From Candidatus Gastranaerophilales bacterium (GTDB lineage: Bacteria > Cyanobacteriota > Vampirovibrionia > Gastranaerophilales > Gastranaerophilaceae), in the NCBI GenBank assembly GCA_947625445.1, contig CANQOM010000027.1, positions 1-13,640 on the forward strand: 13,640 bases of DNA, written 5' to 3'. The position numbers and the translations under genes were made by a program. Below are positions 1 to 6,927 of the stretch, piece after piece (position 1 is the first letter of the stretch; the number at the start of each line of letters is the position of its first letter). Below the pieces are notes generated by a model. It ran no database searches. It saw nothing but the letters and a program-made list of their open reading frames with translations, and was not told the DNA's origin.

Positions 1-183
1 TCCATGTTCTTTTATTATGTTTATTACTCCTATTCCGCATGCGGTTATTGCTTGAAGCCCTACTTTAAAAAAGCCTACATAATCTTTTAGTAAATCAACA
101 TATTTTATTACTTCTTCAGTAGTATCAAAATCCAGAGCAAGGATTATTCTGTCTTTTGCTTCTTGTGGTTTTAAATTTTCCAT
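1..183 (-). CDS. pyrF: Orotidine 5'-phosphate decarboxylase, N-terminal part (cut by window edge)
   Basis: Last step of UMP synthesis: decarboxylation of OMP in the cytoplasm. The frame is open from the ATG at 183-181 to base 1 (61 codons), so only the first quarter of a protein of about 230-240 residues is present. The start has the typical first beta-strand ILALDFD (residues 14-20), where the Asp belongs to the substrate site. It is followed by helix TTEEVIKYVDLL and the second strand GFFKVGLQ (residues 38-45) with the conserved Lys of the KVGL motif. The catalytic DxKxxD motif lies beyond the edge. No clear Shine-Dalgarno is visible; a GAGA in the 3' arm of the stem-loop at 188-215 is the nearest purine run. 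Related TIM-barrel decarboxylases of the same superfamily (3-keto-L-gulonate-6-P decarboxylase, hexulose-P synthase) share this opening, but LALDFD followed by FFKVGL fits PyrF best. Confidence 0.85.
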   Translation of the reverse strand, partial: MENLKPQEAKDRIILALDFDTTEEVIKYVDLLKDYVGFFKVGLQAITACGIGVINIIKEHG

Positions 184-187
184 AAAA

Positions 188-215
188 ATATTCTCATTGT
201 AAATAATGAGAATAT
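188..215 (-). promoter_or_regulatory. Perfect 11-bp inverted repeat 5 nt upstream of pyrF
   Basis: Arms ATATTCTCATT (188-198) and AATGAGAATAT (205-215) are exact reverse complements around a 6-nt loop. On the minus strand the stem is followed by TTTT and then directly by the pyrF ATG, and the only SD-like purines (GAGA) lie in its 3' arm. It could be a weak terminator for the 121-aa gene that ends at 247, an operator, or a structure hiding the pyrF ribosome binding site. The symmetry is observed; the role is inferred. Confidence 0.55.
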
Positions 216-246
216 ATTAGCATTTTATATGAAAGTTATCAACTTA

Positions 247-612
247 TTATCTGTTTAATTGTGTTATGCCAAGCAATTCTTCTTCTGCAAAAAGAGCTTT
301 CATATAAGCTTCTTCTGCACTGCAGCCTTCTTGTAAAAATGATTCATAGAAACTATTGAAAACACTATCACATCCGATTAATACTACAGGATTTTTTTCA
401 GCCAACTCAACTGCTTTATTGACACTTGCTGATATATCATTTTTTGGTTTTACAAGAGAACGCCCCAGAACACCTGTATCTTGGACGTATTCTGCAACTT
501 TTTCTTCTCCCTTATTTATATTCTCGTTTGATGAGTTTATTTTTGGTTTTTTTGAATCAATTTTATCTATTTTTGGACCAAGATTTGAAATGTTATTATT
601 TATTTCTGTCAT
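247..612 (-). CDS. Small hypothetical protein, 121 aa
   Basis: I do not recognise a family. The start ATG at 612-610 has a good Shine-Dalgarno (GGAG within CGGAGATAAAAA, about 7 nt upstream), like that of kdsA, so this is very likely a real gene. The protein has no signal peptide and no membrane segment. Residues 1-40 are polar and low in complexity (Asn, Lys, Ser, Ile), probably disordered. A short motif DTGVLGRS follows at 45-52. Residues 62-118 look helical, contain two cysteines (C81, C97) and end in an acidic helix with AEEAY and AEEELL. pyrF lies 63 nt downstream in the same direction with a stem-loop between, so the two could be co-transcribed or separated by that loop. A lineage-specific regulatory or adaptor protein is possible; no function can be assigned. 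Confidence 0.7.
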   Translation of the reverse strand: MTEINNNISNLGPKIDKIDSKKPKINSSNENINKGEEKVAEYVQDTGVLGRSLVKPKNDISASVNKAVELAEKNPVVLIGCDSVFNSFYESFLQEGCSAEEAYMKALFAEEELLGITQLNR

Positions 613-936
613 TTTTTATCTCCGTGTTTCATTTGCATTTTGTTTAAAACCATAGTCTGAATTTTTTTTGCTAGTTTATTTTAAAATATATACTAAAAAT
701 TTTCTTCAAAAAACATAAAAAATCCGAAAATGCCCGAAAATTCAGCTTTTTTTATTTTAAAAATTGTTTTTATAAAACTTAACATTTTATATAATTTGTA
801 TTTATTAAATATGTAAAATTATATTTTCTCTCACAACTTCGATTATCAAAAAAATATAATCGGACAATTTATAATACAAATTATTTGGTATTTTTTATGG
901 ATTGAATTTAAACAGGTTTTACATCAAAATGTAAGT
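613..936. other. Divergent intergenic region (324 bp)
   Basis: Very AT-rich spacer between the 121-aa gene (minus) and the exported-protein gene (plus); it must hold promoters for both. Visible items are a direct repeat of CCGAAAAT at 724-731 and 734-741 (10-bp spacing), an inverted repeat at 838-864 and a TATAAT at 870-875. I see no coding frame with a ribosome binding site, no RNA gene, and no convincing -35/-10 pair for the minus-strand gene. Confidence 0.5.
838..875 (+). promoter_or_regulatory. Possible promoter/operator of the exported-protein gene
   Basis: CGATTAT (840-846) and ATAATCG (856-862) form an inverted repeat around 9 nt, extendable by a T-G and a T-A pair on the outside. A consensus TATAAT lies just after it at 870-875, about 60 nt before the ATG at 937. 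The inverted repeat covers the place where the -35 box would be, where a regulator could bind. No good -35 is visible and TATAAT-like strings are common in such AT-rich DNA. Confidence 0.25.
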
Positions 937-1998
937 ATGAAAAAGATTACATTTTTAATAATAACATTAATTTATTGGATATGTCCGACATATGCAAAAG
1001 ACATTCAAGAAGATAAAAATCCTCAAACTTTTAAGGATTTTAGTCATTATATTGAAACTTTTGAAATAAATGAAGAATATAATGATGTTTATTTGGAAGA
1101 GGAAAACAAAGATTTTGAACAAAATGCCATAAAAGATATTTCAGACAGATATGAAGCCAATGCAGTCGAATTGAACCTGGATAATATTGATGATGATGCT
1201 ATAGATTCTGTAAATAATAAGGTATTTAAACTTCAGGTTAATGAAACTCAGTTTAATATTGAAAATAAAATAAAAGCTGAAAATATGATATGGGATAGTT
1301 CAAAATCTTTTATAAATGCTAATAAAGCAACAAATAAAATGCCTTTAATTCCTGATGTTGTAAATTCGCAGAGTCTTAATATTAAGATTTCTCCATGTCT
1401 ATCTGCATCACTCGGGCAGTCTAAACTTAATGATTCTTTAGGAACTTCTGTATTATTTGTAAAATCCAATGAGTCAAAATATAATGCCGGCTCTGTATTA
1501 TCATATAAAGGTAATTCAATAAATGTTTCAGCAGGTTCTTTTGCTTCTTCATATGATAATCATACTTCAGGCGGTGCCATGTTATCTTCTAATTCTATAA
1601 ACCTTCCCAAAAAAGCAGGCAGTTTTATCTTAGGAAGTGCGGTATATGCAAATGAAGGTTTAGATTGCAATAAAACCAGCAGCGGGTTTTTTAGCGAATA
1701 CTCTTTTAAAAGATTAAAACTCAATGTTCAGGTTGCTCAAAATCATTATTCCAATGCGAATAATACTGATACTAATCTATATTTTATTCCGGAATATAAA
1801 CTTACTGATTCTTTGTTTGTAAAAACAAAGCTTATTAGAAATGTTACTCAAGAAAATTTGGAAAATGAGCTTGCTTTAACTTATAAACCTAAAAAAAGTA
1901 AAAATAATTTAGAGTTTGAGATTAATGCCTCCAGACATTATACTCAAAATGAAATTATTAATCAGAAAATAAAGTTCTCTGCTTCTTTTAAAATCTGA
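937..1998 (+). CDS. Exported protein, putative outer-membrane beta-barrel
   Basis: A 353-aa protein with a clear signal peptide: MKK, a hydrophobic core at residues 4-16, and a signal peptidase I-like site after PTYA (cleavage near residue 20). Residues 21-140 are acidic and polar with no membrane helix, probably a periplasmic or linker region. From about 145 to the end the sequence alternates polar and non-polar residues in strands separated by Asn/Ser/Gly turns. It ends KIKFSASFKI, like the last strand of an outer-membrane barrel, although the final residue is Ile rather than Phe. I count about 10-12 candidate strands. No named family is recognised. The gene stands alone; the ATG has only a weak ribosome binding site (GTAAG). 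Transport, adhesion or envelope structure are all possible. Confidence 0.7.
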   Translation: MKKITFLIITLIYWICPTYAKDIQEDKNPQTFKDFSHYIETFEINEEYNDVYLEEENKDFEQNAIKDISDRYEANAVELNLDNIDDDAIDSVNNKVFKLQVNETQFNIENKIKAENMIWDSSKSFINANKATNKMPLIPDVVNSQSLNIKISPCLSASLGQSKLNDSLGTSVLFVKSNESKYNAGSVLSYKGNSINVSAGSFASSYDNHTSGGAMLSSNSINLPKKAGSFILGSAVYANEGLDCNKTSSGFFSEYSFKRLKLNVQVAQNHYSNANNTDTNLYFIPEYKLTDSLFVKTKLIRNVTQENLENELALTYKPKKSKNNLEFEINASRHYTQNEIINQKIKFSASFKI

Positions 1999-2011
1999 AA
2001 AATTATTAAAA

Positions 2012-2062
2012 TTCCCGATTAAATTTTTAAGGATATATCCAAAATTGCGACATTAGATTAAA
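2012..2062 (+). repeat. Dispersed intergenic repeat, copy 1 (short form)
   Basis: The tail TTGCGACATTAGATTAAA (2045-2062) matches the tails of copies 2 and 3 at 17 of 18 positions each. The head at 2012-2033 resembles the head of copy 2, sharing CCGA and AAATTTTTAAGG. Head and tail are only about 11 nt apart, so the long middle of copy 2 is absent. The 10-bp palindrome GGATATATCC lies at 2031-2040. The copy sits between the exported-protein gene and the dehydrogenase gene. Confidence 0.65.
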
Positions 2063-2100
2063 AAATATGCCCTTTATTCGCTTACAGGCTAATTTAAATT

Positions 2101-2135
2101 CTATTCATTTTTGATAAATTTATTGAATAGGAGAG
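2101..2135 (+). promoter_or_regulatory. Ribosome binding site partly inside a small hairpin
   Basis: CTATTCA (2101-2107) can pair with TGAATAG (2124-2130). The second arm runs into the Shine-Dalgarno AGGAGAG (2129-2135), which is well placed before the dehydrogenase ATG at 2140. The loop holds the palindrome ATAAATTTAT. The SD is firm; control by the hairpin is speculative because the stem has only 7 mostly A-T pairs. Confidence 0.45.
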
Positions 2136-2139
2136 CATT

Positions 2140-3141
2140 ATGAATACTATTATTTTTTATGACATAAAACAATATGAACGTGATTTTTTTGAGAAAGAAC
2201 TTTATGACAAGTTTAATTTAGAATTTAAAGAAGAAGAATTAAATTCTGATACAGATTTATCCTATTTAGAAGAAAACGCTGAAATTATATCAGTTTTTAC
2301 AGGTTCAAGGCTTAATAAAGAAACTGTTGATAAATTCAAAAATTTAAAATTAATTCTCACTCGTTCTGTAGGTTATAGTCATATTGATACTGATTATTGT
2401 ACACAAAAAAATATAATAGTTGCCAATACTCCACATTATGGAGATTACACTGTTGCTGAATATTCTTTCGGAATATTGTTAAATCTTGTAAGAAGGATAT
2501 GTTACGGGGAAAGTGAATTAAAAAACGGTGATATGTATCCTGAAACTTTTGGAATGGAGCTTTATGATAAAACAATAGGTATTGTAGGTACAGGTTCTAT
2601 TGGGTCTAAAGCCATTAAAATTGCTAAAGGATTTTCTATGAATGTTATTTGTTATGATGTTTTTGAAAATGAAAAATTAAAAGAAGAATATAATATAAAA
2701 TACACTGATTTGGATACTTTATGTAAGCTATCAGATATTATAAGTTTACATGCCCCTTTAACTACAACATCTTATCATATAATTGATTCTCAAAAAATAG
2801 CATTAATGAAAGAAAATGCCGTAATAGTAAATACTGCCAGAGGTGAATTGATTGATACCGAGGCATTATATGATGCTTTATTGGATAATAAAATAAAAGG
2901 TGCCGCATTAGATGTGCTTGAGTTTGAAGAAACGATTTCAAATAAACGTCCTGGAGAAAATATTAATTTTAAAAATTTGAGAACTTCTTTAATAAATAAT
3001 AAACTTCTTAATCTTAAAAATGTTATAGCAACACCACATATTGCTTATGATACAAAAGAAGCGGTAAATCGAATTTTAAATATGACTGTAAAAAGTCTTG
3101 AAGAGTATATCTCAGGAGATAATGTTTCTTGTAAAATTTGA
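2140..3141 (+). CDS. D-isomer-specific 2-hydroxyacid dehydrogenase (D-lactate dehydrogenase type)
   Basis: NAD-dependent cytoplasmic reductase, most likely pyruvate to D-lactate, which would regenerate NAD during fermentation. The 333-aa length is normal. The NAD Rossmann motif GTGSIG is at 150-155, with Asp173 after the second strand (VICYDVF) as expected for NAD rather than NADP. The catalytic triad of the family is complete: Arg234 in NTARGELIDTEAL, Glu263 or Glu264 in DVLEFEE, and His300 in TPHIAYDT. The substrate-domain motif RSVGYSHIDTDYC (75-87) and the AEYSFGILL helix match the D-LDH/vanH branch better than the phosphoglycerate dehydrogenases. It is a single-gene unit with a strong SD (AGGAGAG) and a stem-loop after the stop. 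Other 2-oxoacids, such as 2-hydroxyisocaproate-type substrates, cannot be excluded. Confidence 0.88.
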   Translation: MNTIIFYDIKQYERDFFEKELYDKFNLEFKEEELNSDTDLSYLEENAEIISVFTGSRLNKETVDKFKNLKLILTRSVGYSHIDTDYCTQKNIIVANTPHYGDYTVAEYSFGILLNLVRRICYGESELKNGDMYPETFGMELYDKTIGIVGTGSIGSKAIKIAKGFSMNVICYDVFENEKLKEEYNIKYTDLDTLCKLSDIISLHAPLTTTSYHIIDSQKIALMKENAVIVNTARGELIDTEALYDALLDNKIKGAALDVLEFEETISNKRPGENINFKNLRTSLINNKLLNLKNVIATPHIAYDTKEAVNRILNMTVKSLEEYISGDNVSCKI

Positions 3142-3150
3142 CAAAAAAAA

Positions 3151-3183
3151 TGCAAGTTTAAATGTAAGATTTAAGAACTTGCA
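3151..3183 (+). terminator. Stem-loop after the dehydrogenase gene
   Basis: TGCAAGTT (3151-3158) pairs exactly with AACTTGCA (3176-3183). The stem can continue with TAAAT/ATTTA if an AG bulge is allowed, leaving a 5-nt loop. It begins 9 nt after the stop codon and is preceded by a run of eight A. The downstream T-run on the plus strand is poor (ATATTTA), so it may be an imperfect or bidirectional terminator, since the A-run is a good U-tract only for minus-strand transcripts. Confidence 0.5.
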
Positions 3184-3385
3184 ATATTTACACTAGCCGA
3201 AACATTAATAACAAAATTTATTATACAACCTTTTTGCGCATTCGTAAAGTATACATGAATATATCTTTATTAAATTGTTATTAATATTTAATATTTGTTT
3301 ACAATAATAAAATATAAATCTTAAAAAACTTGTATTATTATTGAATTTATCAGATAATTTCAATGTATATAGTGAGGTAGGAAAA
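3184..3385 (+). promoter_or_regulatory. Upstream region of the asd-dapA operon, with the SD that sets the asd start
   Basis: An AT-rich 202-bp region that must contain the operon promoter. A TTTACA at 3298-3303 and TATAAA/TATTAT strings at 3313 and 3333 are present, but none is paired at good spacing, so I do not name a promoter. The purine-rich TGAGGTAGGA (3373-3382) just before the ATG at 3386 is a convincing ribosome binding site. It excludes the upstream TTG at 3341 as start. No leader peptide or lysine-riboswitch-like fold is recognised. Confidence 0.5.
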
Positions 3386-4402
3386 ATGAGAAAACCCGTA
3401 ATAGGCGTACTTGGCGCAACAGGTGTAGTTGGTAGAAATATTTTACAAATTTTAGAAGAAAACAATGTAGTTTTTGAAGATATAAAATTTCTTGCAAGTA
3501 AAAAAAGCGCAGGTAAAGAGTTAGAGTTTAAAGGAAAGAAATATACGGTAATAGAAGCGACTCCGGATGCATTTGAAGGAATAAACATTGTGTTAGCATC
3601 TGCAGGCGGTTCTACAAGTTTAGCTTTGGCAAAAGAAGCAGTTAAAAGAGGTGCGGTTTACATTGATAATTCAAGTGCGTTTAGAATGGAAAAGGATGTT
3701 CCGCTCGTTATAGCAGGGGTTAATGATGAGGATATAAGAACTCATAAAGGAATTATTGCCAATCCGAATTGTTCTACATCTCAGTTAATGCTTGTTTTAA
3801 AACCTTTACATGATTATGCGGGAATAAAAAGAATGGTTGTAAGTACATATCAATCTGTTTCAGGTGCGGGTCTTGCAGCTATAAATGAATTAAAAGAAAA
3901 TACTATTGCAGTTAATGATGATAAACCGTTCGTAAATAAGGTATTTAAAAAACCGATTGCGTATAATTGTATTCCTCAAATTGATGTATTCTGTGAGAAC
4001 GGGTATACAAAAGAAGAAATGAAAGTTACAAATGAAACAAGAAAAATCCTTCATTTAAATCCGAATACACCGATTTCATGTACGGCGGTCAGAGTACCTG
4101 TATTTATTGGTCATTCTGAAGCGGTCACCGTAGAATTTGAAAAAGAAATTACTCCTGAAAAAACAAGAGAAATTCTTCAAAAAGCTTGGGGTGTTGAAGT
4201 AATTGATGATATAGCAAATTATGAATTTCCTACTGCTGTAATGGCGGCAGGAACCAACCCTGTTTATGTTGGCAGAATCAGAAAAGATATCGCTTTTGAT
4301 AATGCAATTTCTTTCTGGTGTGTTGCTGATAATTTAAGGATTGGAGCAGCTTTAAATACTGTAAGAATCGCTGAAAAAGTCATTGAAATGCAGGTATTCT
4401 AA
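3386..4402 (+). CDS. asd: Aspartate-semialdehyde dehydrogenase
   Basis: NADPH-dependent reduction of aspartyl-4-phosphate to aspartate semialdehyde, the branch point to lysine/DAP, threonine and methionine. The 338-aa protein has the NADP loop GVLGATGVVGRN (7-18), the nucleophile Cys129 in NPNCSTSQ, Gln156 in TYQSVSGAG, and the substrate Arg236 and general-base His243 in RVPVFIGHSE. It resembles the short Gram-positive/cyanobacterial type rather than the E. coli enzyme. ATG 3386 is chosen over TTG 3341 because of the SD at 3373-3382 and because the Rossmann strand starts right after it (MRKPVIGVLG). First gene of an operon with dapA, which starts 12 nt after this stop. Confidence 0.95.
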   Translation: MRKPVIGVLGATGVVGRNILQILEENNVVFEDIKFLASKKSAGKELEFKGKKYTVIEATPDAFEGINIVLASAGGSTSLALAKEAVKRGAVYIDNSSAFRMEKDVPLVIAGVNDEDIRTHKGIIANPNCSTSQLMLVLKPLHDYAGIKRMVVSTYQSVSGAGLAAINELKENTIAVNDDKPFVNKVFKKPIAYNCIPQIDVFCENGYTKEEMKVTNETRKILHLNPNTPISCTAVRVPVFIGHSEAVTVEFEKEITPEKTREILQKAWGVEVIDDIANYEFPTAVMAAGTNPVYVGRIRKDIAFDNAISFWCVADNLRIGAALNTVRIAEKVIEMQVF

Positions 4403-4413
4403 GGAGATTATTT

Positions 4414-5307
4414 ATGAGATATGATTTAGGTGAAGTTATTACCGCAATGATTACTCCTTTTAAAGAAGATTTGTCTGTTGATTATAATGCACTTGAAAGG
4501 TTAGTAAACCATTTAATTGAAACAGGTTCCGATGCGATACTTGTTGCTGGTACAACAGGTGAAACACCTACATTGTCACATGATGAAGAAGCAGAGATAT
4601 TTTCTTTTGTAAAAAAAGTAGTTAATAGCAGAGTAAAAATAATAATGGGAGCAGGTTCTAATTCAACGGAAACTGCCGTTTCATCATCGTTAAAAGCTAA
4701 AGAATTAGGCGCAGATGCTATTTTAACTGTTGTGCCTTATTATAATAAACCTTCTCAAAAGGGAATGTATGAGCATTTCTCATCCGTTGCAAGCAGTGTG
4801 GATTTGCCTGTTATTCTTTATAATATTCCCGGAAGAACGGGTGTTAATATGCTCCCTGCTACAGTCAGCAAACTCGCTAAGGAATTTAAAAATATTGTTG
4901 CGGTTAAACAAAGTAACTCTGACTTAGATTTAATAAGTGATATAAAATCTTTATGTCCTGAAGATTTTACAATTTATTGTGGTGATGACAGTTTAACACT
5001 GCCAATGATGTCATTAGGTGCACACGGAGTAATAAGTGTTGCTTCACATATAGCAGGTAAAGAAATTAAAAATATGGTTAACGCATTTAAATCAGGAAGA
5101 GTTCAGGAAGCTTTAAAAATCCATTTAAATCTTTATCCGCTTTTCAGAAAAATCTTTATGGCACCAAATCCCGTACCTGTTAAGTCGGCACTGGCTCACT
5201 TCGGTTTAATTAATGAGTATGTCAGAAAACCGTTGGTAACTTTAGATGATTCTGAAAAACAAGAGCTTTTTTCAGTAGTTGATAAATATGCTTGCTTTGT
5301 TAAATAA
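4414..5307 (+). CDS. dapA: 4-hydroxy-tetrahydrodipicolinate synthase
   Basis: Condenses pyruvate with aspartate semialdehyde, the product of the preceding gene, at the first committed step to DAP and lysine. The 297-aa TIM barrel is of normal length. It has GTTGETPTLSHDE with Thr47/Thr48, Tyr110 in VPYYNKP, Tyr136 and Arg141 in YNIPGRTG, and the Schiff-base Lys165 in VAVKQS. All catalytic positions are filled. The Shine-Dalgarno AAGGAG (4401-4406) overlaps the asd stop codon, so the genes are surely co-transcribed and may be coupled. The next gene starts 16 nt after the stop. Confidence 0.96.
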   Translation: MRYDLGEVITAMITPFKEDLSVDYNALERLVNHLIETGSDAILVAGTTGETPTLSHDEEAEIFSFVKKVVNSRVKIIMGAGSNSTETAVSSSLKAKELGADAILTVVPYYNKPSQKGMYEHFSSVASSVDLPVILYNIPGRTGVNMLPATVSKLAKEFKNIVAVKQSNSDLDLISDIKSLCPEDFTIYCGDDSLTLPMMSLGAHGVISVASHIAGKEIKNMVNAFKSGRVQEALKIHLNLYPLFRKIFMAPNPVPVKSALAHFGLINEYVRKPLVTLDDSEKQELFSVVDKYACFVK

Positions 5308-5312
5308 ATATC

Positions 5313-5326
5313 GGAGTTTTTTCTTG
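5313..5326 (+). promoter_or_regulatory. SD and TTG start codon of the prepilin-like gene
   Basis: GGAG at 5313-5316 lies 7 nt before TTG 5324-5326. The other in-frame candidates, TTG 5279 and ATG 5288, lie inside dapA and have no purine-rich site. The TTG start also gives a normal 12-residue prepilin leader. Confidence 0.65.
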
Positions 5327-6061
5327 AAAAATTATAAATATAAAAACTTTAAAAGAGGTAATACATTATCAGAAACACTTATTACATTAGTAATTCTGGG
5401 GATTGTATTCGTTCTTACTGCAGGAACTATAGTTGCTGACTATAAAAAGAATGAAACTGTTGTAAGACTGAAAAAGATGTACTCTACAATGACTCAAGCA
5501 TTTAAAACTTCTGAGGGACTTAACGGAAATGTGCATAGCTGGGAAGTTAATGACGGTATTGTTGAAAATGCTTCGTATAACTTTTATAAAGAATATTTAA
5601 GCACTGTTTTATCTATTGCAAAAGATTGCAAAAATTCTACTGAAGATACTTGTGATTTTGAATTTAAGGAACTAAACGGAACTCCCCGAAGTTTAAGTTC
5701 TTTATGGGCAAGATTCTTTTTAAATGATGGTGCTTTTGTTGCTATCCAAACAAGTTCTAATGATGATTATAAAGTTGTTTATTTTTATATTGATACTAAC
5801 GGAAAAAAACGATTAAATGTTGTAGCAAGAGATATTTTCTTATTTGAATATTGGATTCAAAATAATAAACATCCTGATTGGGAAGGTCAATTTTTCCCTT
5901 ATGGGCATGAATATTCAAGAGAACAACTTATAACAGAAGAAAATGATAATAACTGCAACAGATTAAAAAACGGAAATTACTGTTCTTCATTAATCATAAA
6001 AGATAATTGGCAGATAATCAAAGGCTATCCTTGGGCACAAGCAAGGTATGTTGTTCAATAA
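5324..6061 (+). CDS. Type IV prepilin-like / type II secretion pseudopilin-like protein
   Basis: A 245-aa protein with a class III signal: basic leader MKNYKYKNFKRG, then NTLSETLITLVILGIVFVL. Cleavage is expected after Gly12 by prepilin peptidase, with Glu at mature position +5 (E17) and one hydrophobic N-terminal helix (residues 15-37). The large globular part contains FYIDTNGKKRLNVVARDIF (154-172), like the IDTNG...G.D.F motif of the Gastranaerophilales-style pilins. It has two Cys pairs that could form disulfides (C102/C110 and C211/C220). It follows dapA at 16 nt, so it is probably read from the asd-dapA transcript, an unusual partner. The stop abuts the kdsA stop with no gap. If ATG 5288 were used, the leader would be 24 residues. 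Whether it forms pili, a secretion pseudopilus or a surface protein is unknown. Confidence 0.78.
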   Translation: MKNYKYKNFKRGNTLSETLITLVILGIVFVLTAGTIVADYKKNETVVRLKKMYSTMTQAFKTSEGLNGNVHSWEVNDGIVENASYNFYKEYLSTVLSIAKDCKNSTEDTCDFEFKELNGTPRSLSSLWARFFLNDGAFVAIQTSSNDDYKVVYFYIDTNGKKRLNVVARDIFLFEYWIQNNKHPDWEGQFFPYGHEYSREQLITEENDNNCNRLKNGNYCSSLIIKDNWQIIKGYPWAQARYVVQ

Positions 6062-6883
6062 TTATATGTTATTAACCAGATTATAAATATCTCTTGTAAT
6101 TTTAAATATTTCTTTTGCCTGTTCAAAATTAATCATGTTAGCCCCGTCACAGAGTGCACAATCAGGATTAGGATGAACTTCAAAAAATAAACCGTCTGCG
6201 CCTGCGGCTACTGCTGATTTTGCCAAAACAGGAACAAATTTTCTTTCTCCGGATGAACTTTCCCCGCAACCGCCGGGTAATTGTACGCTATGTGTTGCAT
6301 CAAATATTATGGGGTAACCCATTTCATGAATTATAGGTATTGTTCTCATATCAGAAACTAAGTTATTATACCCGAAAGTTACACCTCTATCTGTTATAGT
6401 AACTTTATTATTCCCTGAATCAATTACTTTTTGTGCAATTGATTTCATTTGTGAGGGTGATAGAAATTGTCCTTTTTTTATATTAATAATTTTATTTGTT
6501 TTTGCTGCAGAAACAAGTAAATCAGTTTGACGGCACAAAAATGCAGGAATTTGAATTATGTCTGCAACCTCTGCTGCCATTTGAGCTTGAGCTGATTCAT
6601 GTATATCTGTTACTATTGGGATATTAAATTCTTCTTTTACTTCTTTTAATAATTTAAGCCCTTCTTCAATTCCAAGCCCTCTGTATGAGTTTATTGAACT
6701 TCTGTTTGCTTTATCATAGGATGATTTAAAGACAAAATTTATATCAAGTTTTAATGTTAATTCTTTCAAATATTCAGCAGTTTTGAATAATATATCTTTT
6801 GATTCTATTGCGCATGGACCTGCAAGAACAGTTAATTTTTTATTTCCGATTTCAAAATCTCTTAATCTGATTGAATTAACCAT
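6062..6883 (-). CDS. kdsA: 3-deoxy-8-phosphooctulonate synthase (Kdo-8-phosphate synthase), metal-dependent class
   Basis: Condenses PEP with arabinose-5-phosphate to give Kdo-8-P for lipopolysaccharide inner core. The 273-aa TIM barrel has KSSYDKANRSS (53-63), CRQTDLL (117-123), KKGQFLSP (136-143), TDRGVTFGYNN (164-174) and THSVQLPGG (197-205). Cys24 in AGPCAIES, His198, Glu235 and Asp246 match the four metal ligands of the Aquifex aeolicus enzyme (C11, H185, E222, D233) with one constant offset. The E. coli metal-free type has Asn in place of the Cys. The SD GGAG lies about 8 nt before the ATG at 6883 and an extended -10 promoter lies just upstream. It appears to be a single gene, convergent with the prepilin-like gene. 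Kdo synthesis points to an LPS-bearing outer membrane. Confidence 0.96.
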   Translation of the reverse strand: MVNSIRLRDFEIGNKKLTVLAGPCAIESKDILFKTAEYLKELTLKLDINFVFKSSYDKANRSSINSYRGLGIEEGLKLLKEVKEEFNIPIVTDIHESAQAQMAAEVADIIQIPAFLCRQTDLLVSAAKTNKIINIKKGQFLSPSQMKSIAQKVIDSGNNKVTITDRGVTFGYNNLVSDMRTIPIIHEMGYPIIFDATHSVQLPGGCGESSSGERKFVPVLAKSAVAAGADGLFFEVHPNPDCALCDGANMINFEQAKEIFKITRDIYNLVNNI

Positions 6884-6927
6884 TTATTTTCTCCGTTTCT
6901 TATTCAAAATTTTACATAAAAAAAAGG

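Noticed and set aside
188..215. Fur-type iron box upstream of pyrF
   Set aside because: The arm words resemble Fur half-sites, but their order is reversed (ATTCTCATT...AATGAGAAT instead of TGAGAAT-n-ATTCTCA) and the spacer is 6 nt. pyrF is also not an expected iron target.
724..741. Direct repeat CCGAAAAT x2 at 10-bp spacing
   Set aside because: Only two short units in AT-rich DNA, with no third copy or placed promoter; reported only as content of the intergenic region.
3341..3385. 15-residue N-terminal extension of Asd from TTG 3341
   Set aside because: No ribosome binding site before 3341; ATG 3386 has a good SD and the Rossmann strand starts immediately after it.
3205..3588. Minus-strand open frame across the asd upstream region and asd start
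   Set aside because: Antisense to a certain gene, no SD, and a composition matching the shadow of asd.
6029..6046. CCTTG/CAAGG hairpin at the end of the prepilin-like gene as terminator
   Set aside because: Only 5 bp, inside the coding sequence, with no T-run following.
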